Shown here: positions 21,898 to 29,535 of the stretch, piece by piece | Numbering within the stretch: position 1 is the first letter of the stretch | Layout of the letters: each line of letters starts with the position of its first letter | Assembly (NCBI RefSeq): GCF_002086155.1 | Contig: NZ_MVHE01000059.1 | Span: 1 to 32,519, forward strand | Origin: Mycobacterium angelicum | GTDB taxonomy: Bacteria; Actinomycetota; Actinomycetes; Mycobacteriales; Mycobacteriaceae | DNA: 32,519 bases | Direction: 5' to 3' | Translations under genes and position numbers: made by a program | The notes under the pieces: model-generated | What the model was told of the DNA's origin: nothing | The model's database searches: none | The model's input: the letters and a program-made list of their open reading frames with translations, nothing else

Positions 21898-23139
21898 TCA
21901 GAGCAGTCCGCTCAGGTGGACGCCAATGGTGAACGCAGCGGTCGCGACCAGTCCGGTTAGCGCCAGCACGATCGCCACCCAAATCAGCACCATGCGCCGC
22001 GAATGCTGGCGCGCCCACACGAACTCGTCCATTGCGATACCGGCGAATTGGCCTGACACCGGTTCGTATTCGTACTCGTCGGCTTCGGAGTCGGTGTCGG
22101 ACTCGGCGCCACGGAATTCGGGGTCACGGAATTCGGGGTCACGAAACTCGGGCTGCGGCCACTCCTCTGGGTCGCGGGTGAACTGTCGGGTCGGGTTGGG
22201 CACCGGCGGCTTGCGGGCCGGTTGCTGACTGATTCGGCTGTGGTGCAATGCCGCGGACCGGTGCTGGGCGGAGTTGCGCGGCGCGGGCACCCGGAAGTCC
22301 GGCAATCCGAGTTCCTCGACGATCGCGTCCAGGTCGGCGGCCATCTCAATGGCATCGGCGTAGCGCTGCGCGGGATCCCGGGCCGTAGCGCACGCCACAA
22401 ATTCGTCGAATTGGGTTGGCACACCGTCGATTAGGTCGCTGGCCGGTGGCACATCGTGGTCCAGCCGCTGGTAGGCGATCGACAACGCGGTGTCGCCGGT
22501 GAACGGTGTGCTTCCGGTCAGCAGCTCGTAGGTGAGAATGCCGGTGGAGTAGACGTCGCTGCGGGGGCCGGCGTTGCCGTCGCGAACCTGCTCTGGGGAT
22601 AGATACGCCGCGGTCCCCAGAATGACGCTGGTGGAGGTGATTCCCGCGGCGGCGACGGCGCGCACCAACCCGAAATCGGCGATCTTGACCTCGCCGTCGT
22701 CGGAAATCAGGACGTTCTCCGGCTTGACGTCGCGGTGCACCAGCCCGGCCCGGTGCGCGGCGGCCAGCCCGCCCAGCACCGGCCGCAGCACCGCCGCCAC
22801 CGCGTGCGGCGGCATCGGGCCCCGCTCGAGCAGCAGCTCGCGCAGGGTGCCGCCCTCGATGAGCTCCATCACCAGAAACGGGTGCCGGGCATCCAGGCCC
22901 TGGTCGTATACCGCGACCAGCCCGGGGTTCTTCAGCCGGGCCACGGTACGGGCCTCGAGCTGAAAGCGGGTCAGGAACTGCTGGTCGCCCGCATAGCGCG
23001 CATCCATCACCTTCAGCGCGACCGGGCGATCCAGGCGGACGTCGAGGCCCCGGTACACCGTCGAAGTGCCGCCGCTGGCGATCTTGCTCTGGATCAGGTA
23101 ACGGCCATCCAGCAGGGTGCTGTCCAGCGGGTCAACCAC
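21898..23139 (-). CDS. pknL: Serine/threonine protein kinase
   Basis: PknL (413 residues) is a Hanks-type membrane kinase. A glycine-rich loop (ASGGTSTVY, 21-29) precedes the catalytic Lys43 (VALKVMD), HRDVKPEN at 135-142 and DFG at 155-157. The activation loop carries Thr and Ser residues at 168-176, and the SPE motif is at 181-183. A juxtamembrane linker (about 290-375) leads to one C-terminal helix (about 383-405) with almost no extracellular domain and no PASTA repeats. In M. tuberculosis the substrate is the DNA-binding protein encoded divergently next door. The GTG at 23139 fits the family length and a TACGAT -10 six bases upstream; a longer frame reaches 23334. The linker contains a tandem PEFRD repeat. 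Confidence 0.95.
   Translation of the reverse strand: MVDPLDSTLLDGRYLIQSKIASGGTSTVYRGLDVRLDRPVALKVMDARYAGDQQFLTRFQLEARTVARLKNPGLVAVYDQGLDARHPFLVMELIEGGTLRELLLERGPMPPHAVAAVLRPVLGGLAAAHRAGLVHRDVKPENVLISDDGEVKIADFGLVRAVAAAGITSTSVILGTAAYLSPEQVRDGNAGPRSDVYSTGILTYELLTGSTPFTGDTALSIAYQRLDHDVPPASDLIDGVPTQFDEFVACATARDPAQRYADAIEMAADLDAIVEELGLPDFRVPAPRNSAQHRSAALHHSRISQQPARKPPVPNPTRQFTRDPEEWPQPEFRDPEFRDPEFRGAESDTDSEADEYEYEPVSGQFAGIAMDEFVWARQHSRRMVLIWVAIVLALTGLVATAAFTIGVHLSGLL
22111..22155 (-). repeat. Tandem 15-bp repeat in the pknL linker
   Basis: Three 15-bp units lie at 22111-22125, 22126-22140 (identical) and 22141-22155 (degenerate). They encode the repeated PEFRD pentapeptide in the kinase's juxtamembrane linker. 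The unit length keeps the frame, so copy number could vary without breaking the kinase. Confidence 0.85.
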
Positions 23140-23145
23140 GCCGCC

Positions 23146-23151
23146 ATCGTA
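23146..23151 (-). promoter_or_regulatory. -10 box for a leaderless pknL transcript
   Basis: TACGAT on the minus strand ends six bases before the pknL GTG at 23139. It faces the Rv2175c -10 box, whose start codon is 90 bases away, so the two promoters share one short control region. Confidence 0.65.
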
Positions 23152-23217
23152 GGTGGCGGCGTGAAATGAGTAAGAGAACGTAGCCGAAAGGCGCAGACTC
23201 GGCGCCCGACCAGGATC

Positions 23218-23223
23218 TACACT
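23218..23223 (+). promoter_or_regulatory. -10 box for a leaderless Rv2175c transcript
   Basis: TACACT ends six bases before the GTG at 23230, so the mRNA should begin at the start codon. The surrounding bases correspond to the segment that encodes an N-terminal extension in the M. tuberculosis annotation (see findings). Confidence 0.65.
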
Positions 23224-23229
23224 GGCGCG

Positions 23230-23634
23230 GTGGGCAGTATTCCCGCCGGCGACGACGTTCTGGATCCCGACGAGCCAACCTACGACCTGTCTCGGGTCGC
23301 CGAATTGCTCGGCGTGCCGGTCAGCAAGGTGCATCAGCAGCTACGGGAAGGCCATCTGGTCGCGGTGCGGCGCGACGGAGGCGTAGTGGTACCCCAGGTG
23401 TTCTTCACCAACACCGGCCACGTGGTCAAGAGCCTGCCGGGCCTGTTGACAATCCTGCACGACGGCGGCTATCACGACACCGAGATCGTGCGATGGTTGT
23501 TCACCCCCGACCCGTCGCTCACCGTCACTCGTGACGGCTCGCGAGATGCCTTGAACAACGCGCGTCCCGTCGACGCGCTGCATGCCCATCAAGCACGGGA
23601 AGTGGTGCGCCGCGCCCAGGCTATGGCGTACTAG
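23230..23634 (+). CDS. DNA-binding protein, PknL substrate (Rv2175c-like)
   Basis: The 134-residue protein is a winged helix-turn-helix regulator. The recognition region is YDLSRVAELLGVPVSKVHQQLREGHLVAVRR (about residues 18-48), followed by a wing (GGVVVPQVFF) and a C-terminal helical domain ending in AREVVRRAQAMAY. The M. tuberculosis counterpart binds DNA and is phosphorylated by PknL, encoded divergently here. The only start in frame is GTG 23230: an in-frame TGA lies at 23167-23169 with no start between. As I recall, the M. tuberculosis protein is 12 residues longer at the N-terminus and carries the PknL target Thr9 there; that Thr codon is out of frame here. The last 14 bases overlap mptA. 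Confidence 0.92.
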   Translation: MGSIPAGDDVLDPDEPTYDLSRVAELLGVPVSKVHQQLREGHLVAVRRDGGVVVPQVFFTNTGHVVKSLPGLLTILHDGGYHDTEIVRWLFTPDPSLTVTRDGSRDALNNARPVDALHAHQAREVVRRAQAMAY

Positions 23635-25114
23635 CCACCTCAGGCTCGGCAGCGGCGGGCTCCGGAGATTTGTACAGGTAGTACCAGGCGATCAGCGCAA
23701 ACGCGGTCGCCAGACCCACGTGCAGCCAGGAATACATGCCATGTGATCCGTCGGGTTTGAAGATCACCATGATCCAAGTCGAGAAACCCGCGATGACCGC
23801 CATGGCCGGTCGCGACTGGGCCAGTGGGGCCAGCACCGCCAGCGGCCAGGAGTAGTACCACGGTAGGGCGGCTGGGACGAACAACACCACGATCAGCATC
23901 GCCCAGACAATGCCCGTCAGTGCGGCCCGGTCGTCGCGCCGGTACCGCCACCACAACACCGGCAGTGACACCGCGATGATCAAGATTCCGATCAGCCGAT
24001 TGATCCGCAGCAACGTATAGAAATCGATCGAGAACAAGCCATGGCCGAAGGCGTGGATCAGGTTCGCCGCCGCGGTCGGCACCGTCAGCCAGTTGATGAT
24101 CTTCACCGAGCCCGCCAGTGCCGACAGCCAGCCCAGGCCGACGCCGGCGACCGCGGAGAGCACCGCGAACACCGCCAGGCAGATCACCAGTGATGACAGT
24201 GCGGCGGCCAGGAACGCCAAGACCGGCCGGTAGCCCCGCTCTTCGCGCAGATGACGCATCCACACCCAGAACAGGAACGGCAGCGCCAGCCCGGCGGTGG
24301 CCTTCACCGCGATAGCGACGGTGAGCAGCGTGATGCCGGTGACATGGTGGCGCTGCAACGTCAACGCGATGCCGGCCGCCATCAAACCCACCATCAGCAT
24401 CTCGTTGTGCACCCCGCCCATCAGATGGATGAGCACCAGCGGGTTCAGGACGCAGATCCACAGCGCCTTGGCGCCGTCGCCGCCGACGTGGTGCGCCAGT
24501 CTGGGGGCGGCCCAGATCAGCAGCGCCAGCCCGGGCAGCATGCACAGGCGCAGCAGCATGGTCCCGGCGACGACATTGTTGCCGACGATGATCGTGACGA
24601 CCTTGGCCACCAGGATGAAGGCGGGGCCGTATGGCGCGGTGGTGATGGTCCAGATGGGGCTGACGTCGTCCAGCAACGGATTCGGGTTGCCGACCGGACC
24701 GACCGCATAGGGATCGAAGCCGTCGCGCAGCAGCGCGCCCTGGGCCAGGTAGGAGTAGGTGTCCCGGCTGAAGATGGGCACCGACACCAGTAACGGTGCC
24801 AGCCAGAAAGCGGTGGTGGCGCGCATGGTGAACTCGGTGGCTTTTCCGGCTAGCGCTTGTCGGCCCAGCTTCAGCCACGCGATCACCATGATGCCCACAC
24901 CGAGCCACAACAGAATCGACGACAGCACCAGCCCGTGGCCAAAACGCAACCAGGACAGGTGAATCGACTCCAGCAGCGGGTCATGCTGACGGGTGCTGCC
25001 GGCTCCCAGCCCGCCGGCGGTGATCAGTAGCGCGCCCAGCAATCCGAGCCGGGCCGGGCCGCCCTCCGGGGCGGCGGCGAAGGTGCGGAGCCGCGAAAGG
25101 TGTTGGCTGTTCAT
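23621..25114 (-). CDS. mptA: Polyprenyl-phosphomannose alpha-(1->6)-mannosyltransferase
   Basis: MptA (497 residues) is a GT-C enzyme that extends the alpha-1,6 mannan backbone of LM and LAM on the outer side of the cytoplasmic membrane, using polyprenyl-phosphate mannose. About twelve membrane helices are visible. The first large loop has the donor motif SRDTYSYLAQG with its Asp-rich sequence, as in MptA/MptB proteins. The ATG at 25114 is five bases after the idsA2 stop, so the two genes form an operon. In other actinobacteria a missing mptA truncates LM; this one looks intact, with no frameshift. Its 3' end overlaps Rv2175c by 14 bases. Confidence 0.95.
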   Translation of the reverse strand: MNSQHLSRLRTFAAAPEGGPARLGLLGALLITAGGLGAGSTRQHDPLLESIHLSWLRFGHGLVLSSILLWLGVGIMVIAWLKLGRQALAGKATEFTMRATTAFWLAPLLVSVPIFSRDTYSYLAQGALLRDGFDPYAVGPVGNPNPLLDDVSPIWTITTAPYGPAFILVAKVVTIIVGNNVVAGTMLLRLCMLPGLALLIWAAPRLAHHVGGDGAKALWICVLNPLVLIHLMGGVHNEMLMVGLMAAGIALTLQRHHVTGITLLTVAIAVKATAGLALPFLFWVWMRHLREERGYRPVLAFLAAALSSLVICLAVFAVLSAVAGVGLGWLSALAGSVKIINWLTVPTAAANLIHAFGHGLFSIDFYTLLRINRLIGILIIAVSLPVLWWRYRRDDRAALTGIVWAMLIVVLFVPAALPWYYSWPLAVLAPLAQSRPAMAVIAGFSTWIMVIFKPDGSHGMYSWLHVGLATAFALIAWYYLYKSPEPAAAEPEVASTP

Positions 25115-25119
25115 CGGAT

Positions 25120-26196
25120 TCAGGCGGACCGATCCGTGGCCATCCTGGCCAGTTCGGACAACCCGGCTTTGGCTGCCGCGTTGATCGGGGCCGACGCCAG
25201 TGTGGCCAGCGCCCGTTGGGTGAGCGCGGCGATGCGGCTCTCCGCGGCGGCCAGCGCGCCGACCCGCTCGATCACGTCACGCAGTTCGTGCACCTGCGCA
25301 TCGGTCAGCTCGGTACCGATCGAGGTCCGTAATAGGTTGGCTGCCGCGGGATCTGATTTCTCCGCCAGTTCGGCCGCCTCGGCCACGAGCACGGTGCGCT
25401 TGCCGGATCGCAGGTCGTCGCCGGACGGCTTGCCCGTCACCGCAGGGTCGCCGAACACCCCGAGCACGTCGTCGCGCAATTGGAACGCGACTCCGAGGTC
25501 GGTTCCGAACTGGGCGAAGATGTCGATGACGTCGGGCCGGTCGGCGGCGGCGGCCGCCCCGAACTGCAGCGGACGCGACACGGTATAGCAGGCGGTTTTG
25601 AAGGTGGCGACGTTCATGGCCGAGGCAATGGACTCGGCGCCGCTGGCTTCGGCGACGATGTCGAGGTATTGACCGCCCAGGACCTCGGTGCGGATGTCGG
25701 ACCAGACGCGCCCGACGCGTCGCTGCGCCTCGGCCGAGAGGCAGGACTGCGAGACCCGCGAGACGATGTCGTCGGCCCAGGCTTGGGCCACGTCGCCGAG
25801 CAGGATGGCTGCCGACATGCCGAATTGGTCGGCCGGGCCGCGCCAGTTGCGTTCCCGATGCAAAGCCGCGAAGTGCACGTGCGCCGTTGGTTTGCCGCGG
25901 CGGGTAGCCGACGCATCGATCACGTCGTCGTGCACCAGCGCCCAGGCGTGCAGCAGCTCCAGCGCGGAAAACAGCAGTAGCACGTCAGGATCGGGTTCCT
26001 GGGCGGCCACGGCGCGCCAGCCCCAGTAGGCGAAGACCGGCCGTAGCCGCTTGCCCCGGCTGAGCGTGAAGTCCTCCAGCCAGGCGGTCAAGACACCGTA
26101 GTCGTTGCCCCCTGGGGAATCGATGTAGGCGGCCTCGCTGCGGCGGTCGCGCAAATACCGTCGCAACTGGTCGGTTATGGCGCCGGCCAACTCCAC
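25120..26196 (-). CDS. idsA2: Polyprenyl (geranylgeranyl-type) diphosphate synthase
   Basis: IdsA2 (358 residues from GTG 26196) is a trans-prenyltransferase that joins isopentenyl diphosphate to allylic diphosphates. GKRLRP is at 48-53, the first aspartate-rich motif DDVID at 90-94, and a second region reads LRDDVLGVFGD, where the usual DDxxD is DDVLG. The bulky or small residues before the first motif, which set chain length, read LLHAWALVHDD. Upstream in-frame starts exist at GTG 26331 and ATG 26301, but those extra residues look non-coding. TTG 26190 is also possible. It heads an operon with mptA, which fits: prenyl phosphates carry the mannose that MptA uses. Substrate chain length is not determined here. 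Confidence 0.9.
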   Translation of the reverse strand: MELAGAITDQLRRYLRDRRSEAAYIDSPGGNDYGVLTAWLEDFTLSRGKRLRPVFAYWGWRAVAAQEPDPDVLLLFSALELLHAWALVHDDVIDASATRRGKPTAHVHFAALHRERNWRGPADQFGMSAAILLGDVAQAWADDIVSRVSQSCLSAEAQRRVGRVWSDIRTEVLGGQYLDIVAEASGAESIASAMNVATFKTACYTVSRPLQFGAAAAADRPDVIDIFAQFGTDLGVAFQLRDDVLGVFGDPAVTGKPSGDDLRSGKRTVLVAEAAELAEKSDPAAANLLRTSIGTELTDAQVHELRDVIERVGALAAAESRIAALTQRALATLASAPINAAAKAGLSELARMATDRSA

Positions 26197-26476
26197 GGTT
26201 GCCGATGCCGCCGATGCGTCCAGGCTCAGGGCGGCGCCCCTTTCTGCTCGGCATCTCTGTAGCCCGACAGTGTATTCGGCCCGAACGCGGGTGGCGGTCA
26301 TTGCCCGACGCTGCCGTTTGCTTAGACTCACTTACCATTCTCCGACAAGCGGGTAGCGTCCCCACGCACCTATGCTGTCGTGGTGACCTGAGTTAGCTGG
26401 CCGATGAGGCTCGGCAGCACAGGCTGGCGCGGCGTAGCGCGGTCGGGGAGTCAGCAATCTGAGAAAGAGGAGCCGT

Positions 26477-27373
26477 GTGACGCTCAACACCATCGCGCTG
26501 GAGCTGGTGCCGCCGAATGTGGACGGCGGCAAGGAACGTGCGCTGGAAGACGCGCAAAAAGTGGTGCGGTACTCGGCCGAGTCCGGCCTCGACGGCCGGA
26601 TCCGGCACGTGATGATTCCGGGCATGATCGCCGAGGACGACGATCGGCCCGTCCCCATGCAACCCAAGCTGGACGTACTGGACTTCTGGTCGATCATCAA
26701 GCCCGAGCTGCCGGGCCTCAACGGCCTGTGCACACAGGTGACCGCGTTCCTGGACGAGGCGACCCTGGGCGATCGCCTTGCCGACCTGACCGCGGCCGGG
26801 ATGGAAGGTGTGGTTTTCGTCGGCGTGCCGCGCACCATGAGCGACGGCGAAGGGTCGGGGGTAGCGCCCACCGACGCGCTGTCGATCTATCGCGGGCAGG
26901 TGGCCAACCGGGGAGTCATCCTGATCCCTACCCGCGAGGGCGAGCAGGGCCGATTCAATTTCAAGTGCAACCAAGGCGCCACCTACGGGATGACCCAGTT
27001 GTTGTACTCCGACGCGATCGTGGGTTTCCTGACCGAGTTCGCCAAGGAAACCGATCACCGGCCCGAAATCCTGCTGTCGTTCGGGTTCGTCCCGAAGATA
27101 GAAACCCGAGTCGGCCTGATCAACTGGCTGATCCAGGACCCGGGTAACGCTGCGGTGGCCGCCGAGCAGGAGTTCGTCAAGACGCTGGCCGAGGGCGAAC
27201 CCCCGCACAAGCGCCAGCTGATGGTCGATCTTTACAAGCGGGTGATCGATGGCGTCGCCGACCTTGGTTTCCCGCTGGGCATCCACTTCGAAGCGACCTA
27301 CGGCGTGTCGGCGCCGGCCTTCCAGACGTTTGCCGAAATGCTCGCCTATTGGGCGCCCGACCAGCGGGCTTAG
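26477..27373 (+). CDS. FAD-independent methylenetetrahydrofolate reductase-like protein (Rv2172c-like)
   Basis: The 298-residue protein has the TIM-barrel look of the MetF/luciferase-like superfamily but lacks the usual FAD-binding pattern of MetF as far as I can see. Conserved segments include ALELVPPNVDGG at the start, GVPRTMSDGEGSG (about 117-129), RFNFKCNQGATYG and GFVPKIETRVG. The M. tuberculosis counterpart Rv2172c was reported to reduce methylene-THF with NADH without a flavin, feeding methionine synthesis. The GTG at 26477 has a good ribosome site (AAAGAGGAG, about six bases upstream). It is divergent from idsA2 and convergent with lppM, 11 bases away. Confidence 0.88.
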   Translation: MTLNTIALELVPPNVDGGKERALEDAQKVVRYSAESGLDGRIRHVMIPGMIAEDDDRPVPMQPKLDVLDFWSIIKPELPGLNGLCTQVTAFLDEATLGDRLADLTAAGMEGVVFVGVPRTMSDGEGSGVAPTDALSIYRGQVANRGVILIPTREGEQGRFNFKCNQGATYGMTQLLYSDAIVGFLTEFAKETDHRPEILLSFGFVPKIETRVGLINWLIQDPGNAAVAAEQEFVKTLAEGEPPHKRQLMVDLYKRVIDGVADLGFPLGIHFEATYGVSAPAFQTFAEMLAYWAPDQRA

Positions 27374-27384
27374 CGGGCGGCCTG

Positions 27385-28101
27385 CTAACTGGGCGGCTGG
27401 TCGCCCGGCGCGGTGAACCTCGGCGAGCGGTCCCGGCTCATCCAGGCCAGCAACGCCACCACACCGGCCACCACGAACGACGCAATCCCGAGCCATATCC
27501 CCGCTCCGGTGAACGAACGGGTGTTGGGGTCGGTGTAGCGAGCTTGTGCGGTCATGGTGCTGACCACCCCTGGTTTGAGCTTCCACTGCACCACCTCGGG
27601 CTCGATGCGGTCGCCGTTGGTGGAAGTCACCGTCCCCGGGAAGGCGACGGTCAGCTCGACGTCGGCGTCGGGGTCGGTCAATGAGGTCAGGTCGGCCCGG
27701 CCCTCCAGAATGACCAGGTTGCCGTTGCGCCGCAGCGAGAGATTCACCCCGGCGGCGTCGGAGTTCATGTGGGCCAACTGCGGCAGCTCGGCGAAGGTGA
27801 GATCGGAGAACACCGCCTGTGATCCCACGTAGCCGTCGCTGTCGTAGTTCGACACGGCCACTTTCTGGCTGAACGGCACGTTGTTATCGAGCTGCGGACC
27901 GGGGTCCTTGCTGGTTTTCGGTTTGGCCGCGGCGATGATCTCGCCAGAAACCAGGTCGTCGGGCGAGATGGTGAGCGACGCCCGGACCCGCAGGCATCCG
28001 GTGGCCAGTGGCACCAGCATCAGCAGCATGACGATGGCCAGCACACGGCGCCGCCGGACAGAACTGCGTCGGGCTGGGGCTGAGGGGGAGCTCACGCGCA
28101 C
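27385..28101 (-). CDS. lppM: Lipoprotein LppM
   Basis: LppM (238 residues) starts with a basic N-terminus, a hydrophobic segment and a lipobox LATGC with lipidation at Cys36. A beta-rich domain with few helices follows (about 40-190). A C-terminal membrane helix (about 196-218) ends in a short basic tail, an unusual second anchor for a lipoprotein. In M. tuberculosis, LppM was shown to bind PIM-type lipids in a barrel-like domain and to affect phagosome survival. GTG 28101 is used; GTG 28095 is an alternative two codons later. It is downstream of the GNAT gene on the same strand, 65 bases away. Confidence 0.92.
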   Translation of the reverse strand: MRVSSPSAPARRSSVRRRRVLAIVMLLMLVPLATGCLRVRASLTISPDDLVSGEIIAAAKPKTSKDPGPQLDNNVPFSQKVAVSNYDSDGYVGSQAVFSDLTFAELPQLAHMNSDAAGVNLSLRRNGNLVILEGRADLTSLTDPDADVELTVAFPGTVTSTNGDRIEPEVVQWKLKPGVVSTMTAQARYTDPNTRSFTGAGIWLGIASFVVAGVVALLAWMSRDRSPRFTAPGDQPPS

Positions 28102-28139
28102 CAGGTCATCGTGCCAGACCCGGTGTGCCCCTTTGGCAA

Positions 28140-28170
28140 GCCGTCTGGGGTTATGGCCGTCTGGGGTTAT
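28140..28170. repeat. 16-bp tandem duplication at the GNAT gene stop
   Basis: A 15-base sequence (GCCGTCTGGGGTTAT) occurs at 28140-28154 and again at 28156-28170, separated by one G. The right copy contains the TAA stop of the GNAT gene; the left lies just beyond it in the lppM spacer. It looks like a recent slippage duplication of the gene's end. Confidence 0.85.
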
Positions 28171-28805
28171 AGCGGGAGCGCGCGGCCCAGGATCGCGAAC
28201 GCTCGAGGGTCGCCGGCGAAGTGGTAGCCGCGGATGACGTCACTGAAGCCCAACCGCCGGTACAACCGCCAGGCCCGGTTGGCCTCGCCGTTGGTCTCCG
28301 GCGTGGACAGCAGCACATGCTCCTCGCCACGACCCGCGAGCAGTCGGCGGGCCAATGCCTCACCGAGACCACGGCCCTGCGCGCGTGGATGAATGTGCAA
28401 TTCGGTCAACTCGAAGTAGCTGGTCATCAGCCGGGTGATGGCGTGCGGCGGAAAGCCGCTGCGTTGCAGGCCCAGGACCACCTGCTGCTGCCACCATTGG
28501 CCCGGGGCCCCGGGATAGCCGTAGGCCACACCGAGCATCGGCGCGTTGCTCAATTCCTCGGGCGACGGCTGGTAGTCGACGGCCGCGCCGCCGGATCCGT
28601 CGCCGGCGTTCGGCCCACCGGCCGCCTCGACATCCACGGCCGCCACCGCCTGCCAGCCACGCCGGCGGATGTGTTCCAGCCACATGGCAGAGCGTTGGTG
28701 CTCAGTGCCCCTGGGGTAACGCATGGCGTCGACATAAACACTGAGGGCTTCACCGAGACGGCGCTCCATATCGTCCGGCGGCAGATCGATGAGGAATATC
28801 GCCAA
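28167..28805 (-). CDS. GNAT-family N-acetyltransferase (Rv2170-like)
   Basis: The 212-residue protein has a C-terminal GNAT domain. The acetyl-CoA motif Q-x-x-G-x-G is at 143-148 (AQGRGLGEALARRLL), with strands ELTELHIHP before it and the LYRRLGF helix after. An N-terminal domain of about 90 residues precedes it, with an Ala/Gly-rich insert near 60-80. In M. tuberculosis Rv2170 acetylates isocitrate lyase and, reportedly, isoniazid. The start is TTG 28805, backed by AGGAGG with a 10-base spacing; no ATG or GTG lies in frame nearby. It is transcribed toward lppM. Confidence 0.9.
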   Translation of the reverse strand: MAIFLIDLPPDDMERRLGEALSVYVDAMRYPRGTEHQRSAMWLEHIRRRGWQAVAAVDVEAAGGPNAGDGSGGAAVDYQPSPEELSNAPMLGVAYGYPGAPGQWWQQQVVLGLQRSGFPPHAITRLMTSYFELTELHIHPRAQGRGLGEALARRLLAGRGEEHVLLSTPETNGEANRAWRLYRRLGFSDVIRGYHFAGDPRAFAILGRALPL

Positions 28806-29024
28806 CTCGGTGTTGCCCTCCTCATGTGGTGATCACGTGTCGTGCTTTTGAATCAGTATCAGACCGGGCGCGTGCGCATCGACGAGCGGTCCACGTGACC
28901 GATCATGTGATGAGTTGCACCGAATGACCATGGCGGCCCATCGCGTCCCTGTGGTATTGGCGGGATAGAATCGCCGACGAACCAGTGGTACGGCGCAGAT
29001 TGACCTCGTATCATCTGAGTTAGT

Positions 29025-29041
29025 TGCCCGCACAACGGGCA
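29025..29041. promoter_or_regulatory. Small hairpin in the 5' region of the DUF3040 gene
   Basis: A perfect 6-bp inverted repeat (TGCCCG, loop CACAA, CGGGCA) lies 50 bases before the ATG of the DUF3040 gene. It may belong to the mRNA leader. The 285-base spacer (28806-29090) also has a TATCAT -10-like box at 29009-29014 and CACGTG-centred inverted repeats at 28833-28839 and 28892-28898. No gene was convincing there. Confidence 0.35.
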
Positions 29042-29090
29042 TCCGCGTTTATCGGTAGTTACGTGACAGTCTGTCGGCAAGGAGGGACGA

Positions 29091-29495
29091 ATGCCACTCT
29101 CCGATCATGAGCAGCGGATGCTCGACCAGATCGAGAGCGCTCTCTACGCCGAAGACCCCAAGTTCGCATCGAGTGTCCGCGGTGGCGGCTTCCGGGCCCC
29201 TACCGCGCGGCGGCGCTTGCAAGGTGCCGCTCTTTTCGTCATCGGTCTCGGGATGCTCGTTTCCGGCGTGGCCTTCAAGGCGACGATGATCGGCAGCTTC
29301 CCGATTCTCAGTGTGTTCGGCTTCGTGGTCATGTTCGGCGGTGTGGTGTTCGCCATCACCGGTCCCCGGTTGTCCCGCGGCTCGGGTCACGGCGGACCGA
29401 TGCCCGGTGCCTCGCGTCAGCGCCGCAACAAGGGGACGGGCGGTTCGTTCACCAGTCGTATGGAGGACCGGTTCCGCCGTCGTTTCGACGACTAG
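29091..29495 (+). CDS. DUF3040 membrane protein (Rv2169c-like)
   Basis: The 134-residue protein begins MPLSDHEQRMLDQIESALYAEDPKFA, the hallmark of DUF3040 proteins of actinobacteria. The N-terminal cytoplasmic helix is followed by two hydrophobic segments (about 44-65 and 69-91), and then a basic Gly/Arg-rich tail. It has a very strong ribosome site (AAGGAGGG at 29079-29086) ahead of the ATG. It stands alone with its own intrinsic terminator, just upstream of the dcw cluster. Function is unknown. Confidence 0.9.
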   Translation: MPLSDHEQRMLDQIESALYAEDPKFASSVRGGGFRAPTARRRLQGAALFVIGLGMLVSGVAFKATMIGSFPILSVFGFVVMFGGVVFAITGPRLSRGSGHGGPMPGASRQRRNKGTGGSFTSRMEDRFRRRFDD

Positions 29496-29508
29496 CCGCA
29501 AGACGGGC

Positions 29509-29535
29509 GGGGCAGCGTAAGCTGCCCCCTTTTTT
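29509..29535 (+). terminator. Canonical intrinsic terminator after the DUF3040 gene
   Basis: A perfect 8-bp stem (GGGGCAGC / GCTGCCCC) with loop GTAA is followed by C and six T. It begins 13 bases after the stop codon. A full hairpin with U-tract is uncommon in mycobacteria, so it should insulate mraZ from upstream transcription. Confidence 0.92.

Noticed and set aside
28833..29080. Two overlapping short minus-strand frames (69 and 73 codons) in the spacer before the DUF3040 gene
   Set aside because: No ribosome site, no recognisable motif and no frame consistency; the region looks like promoter and leader.
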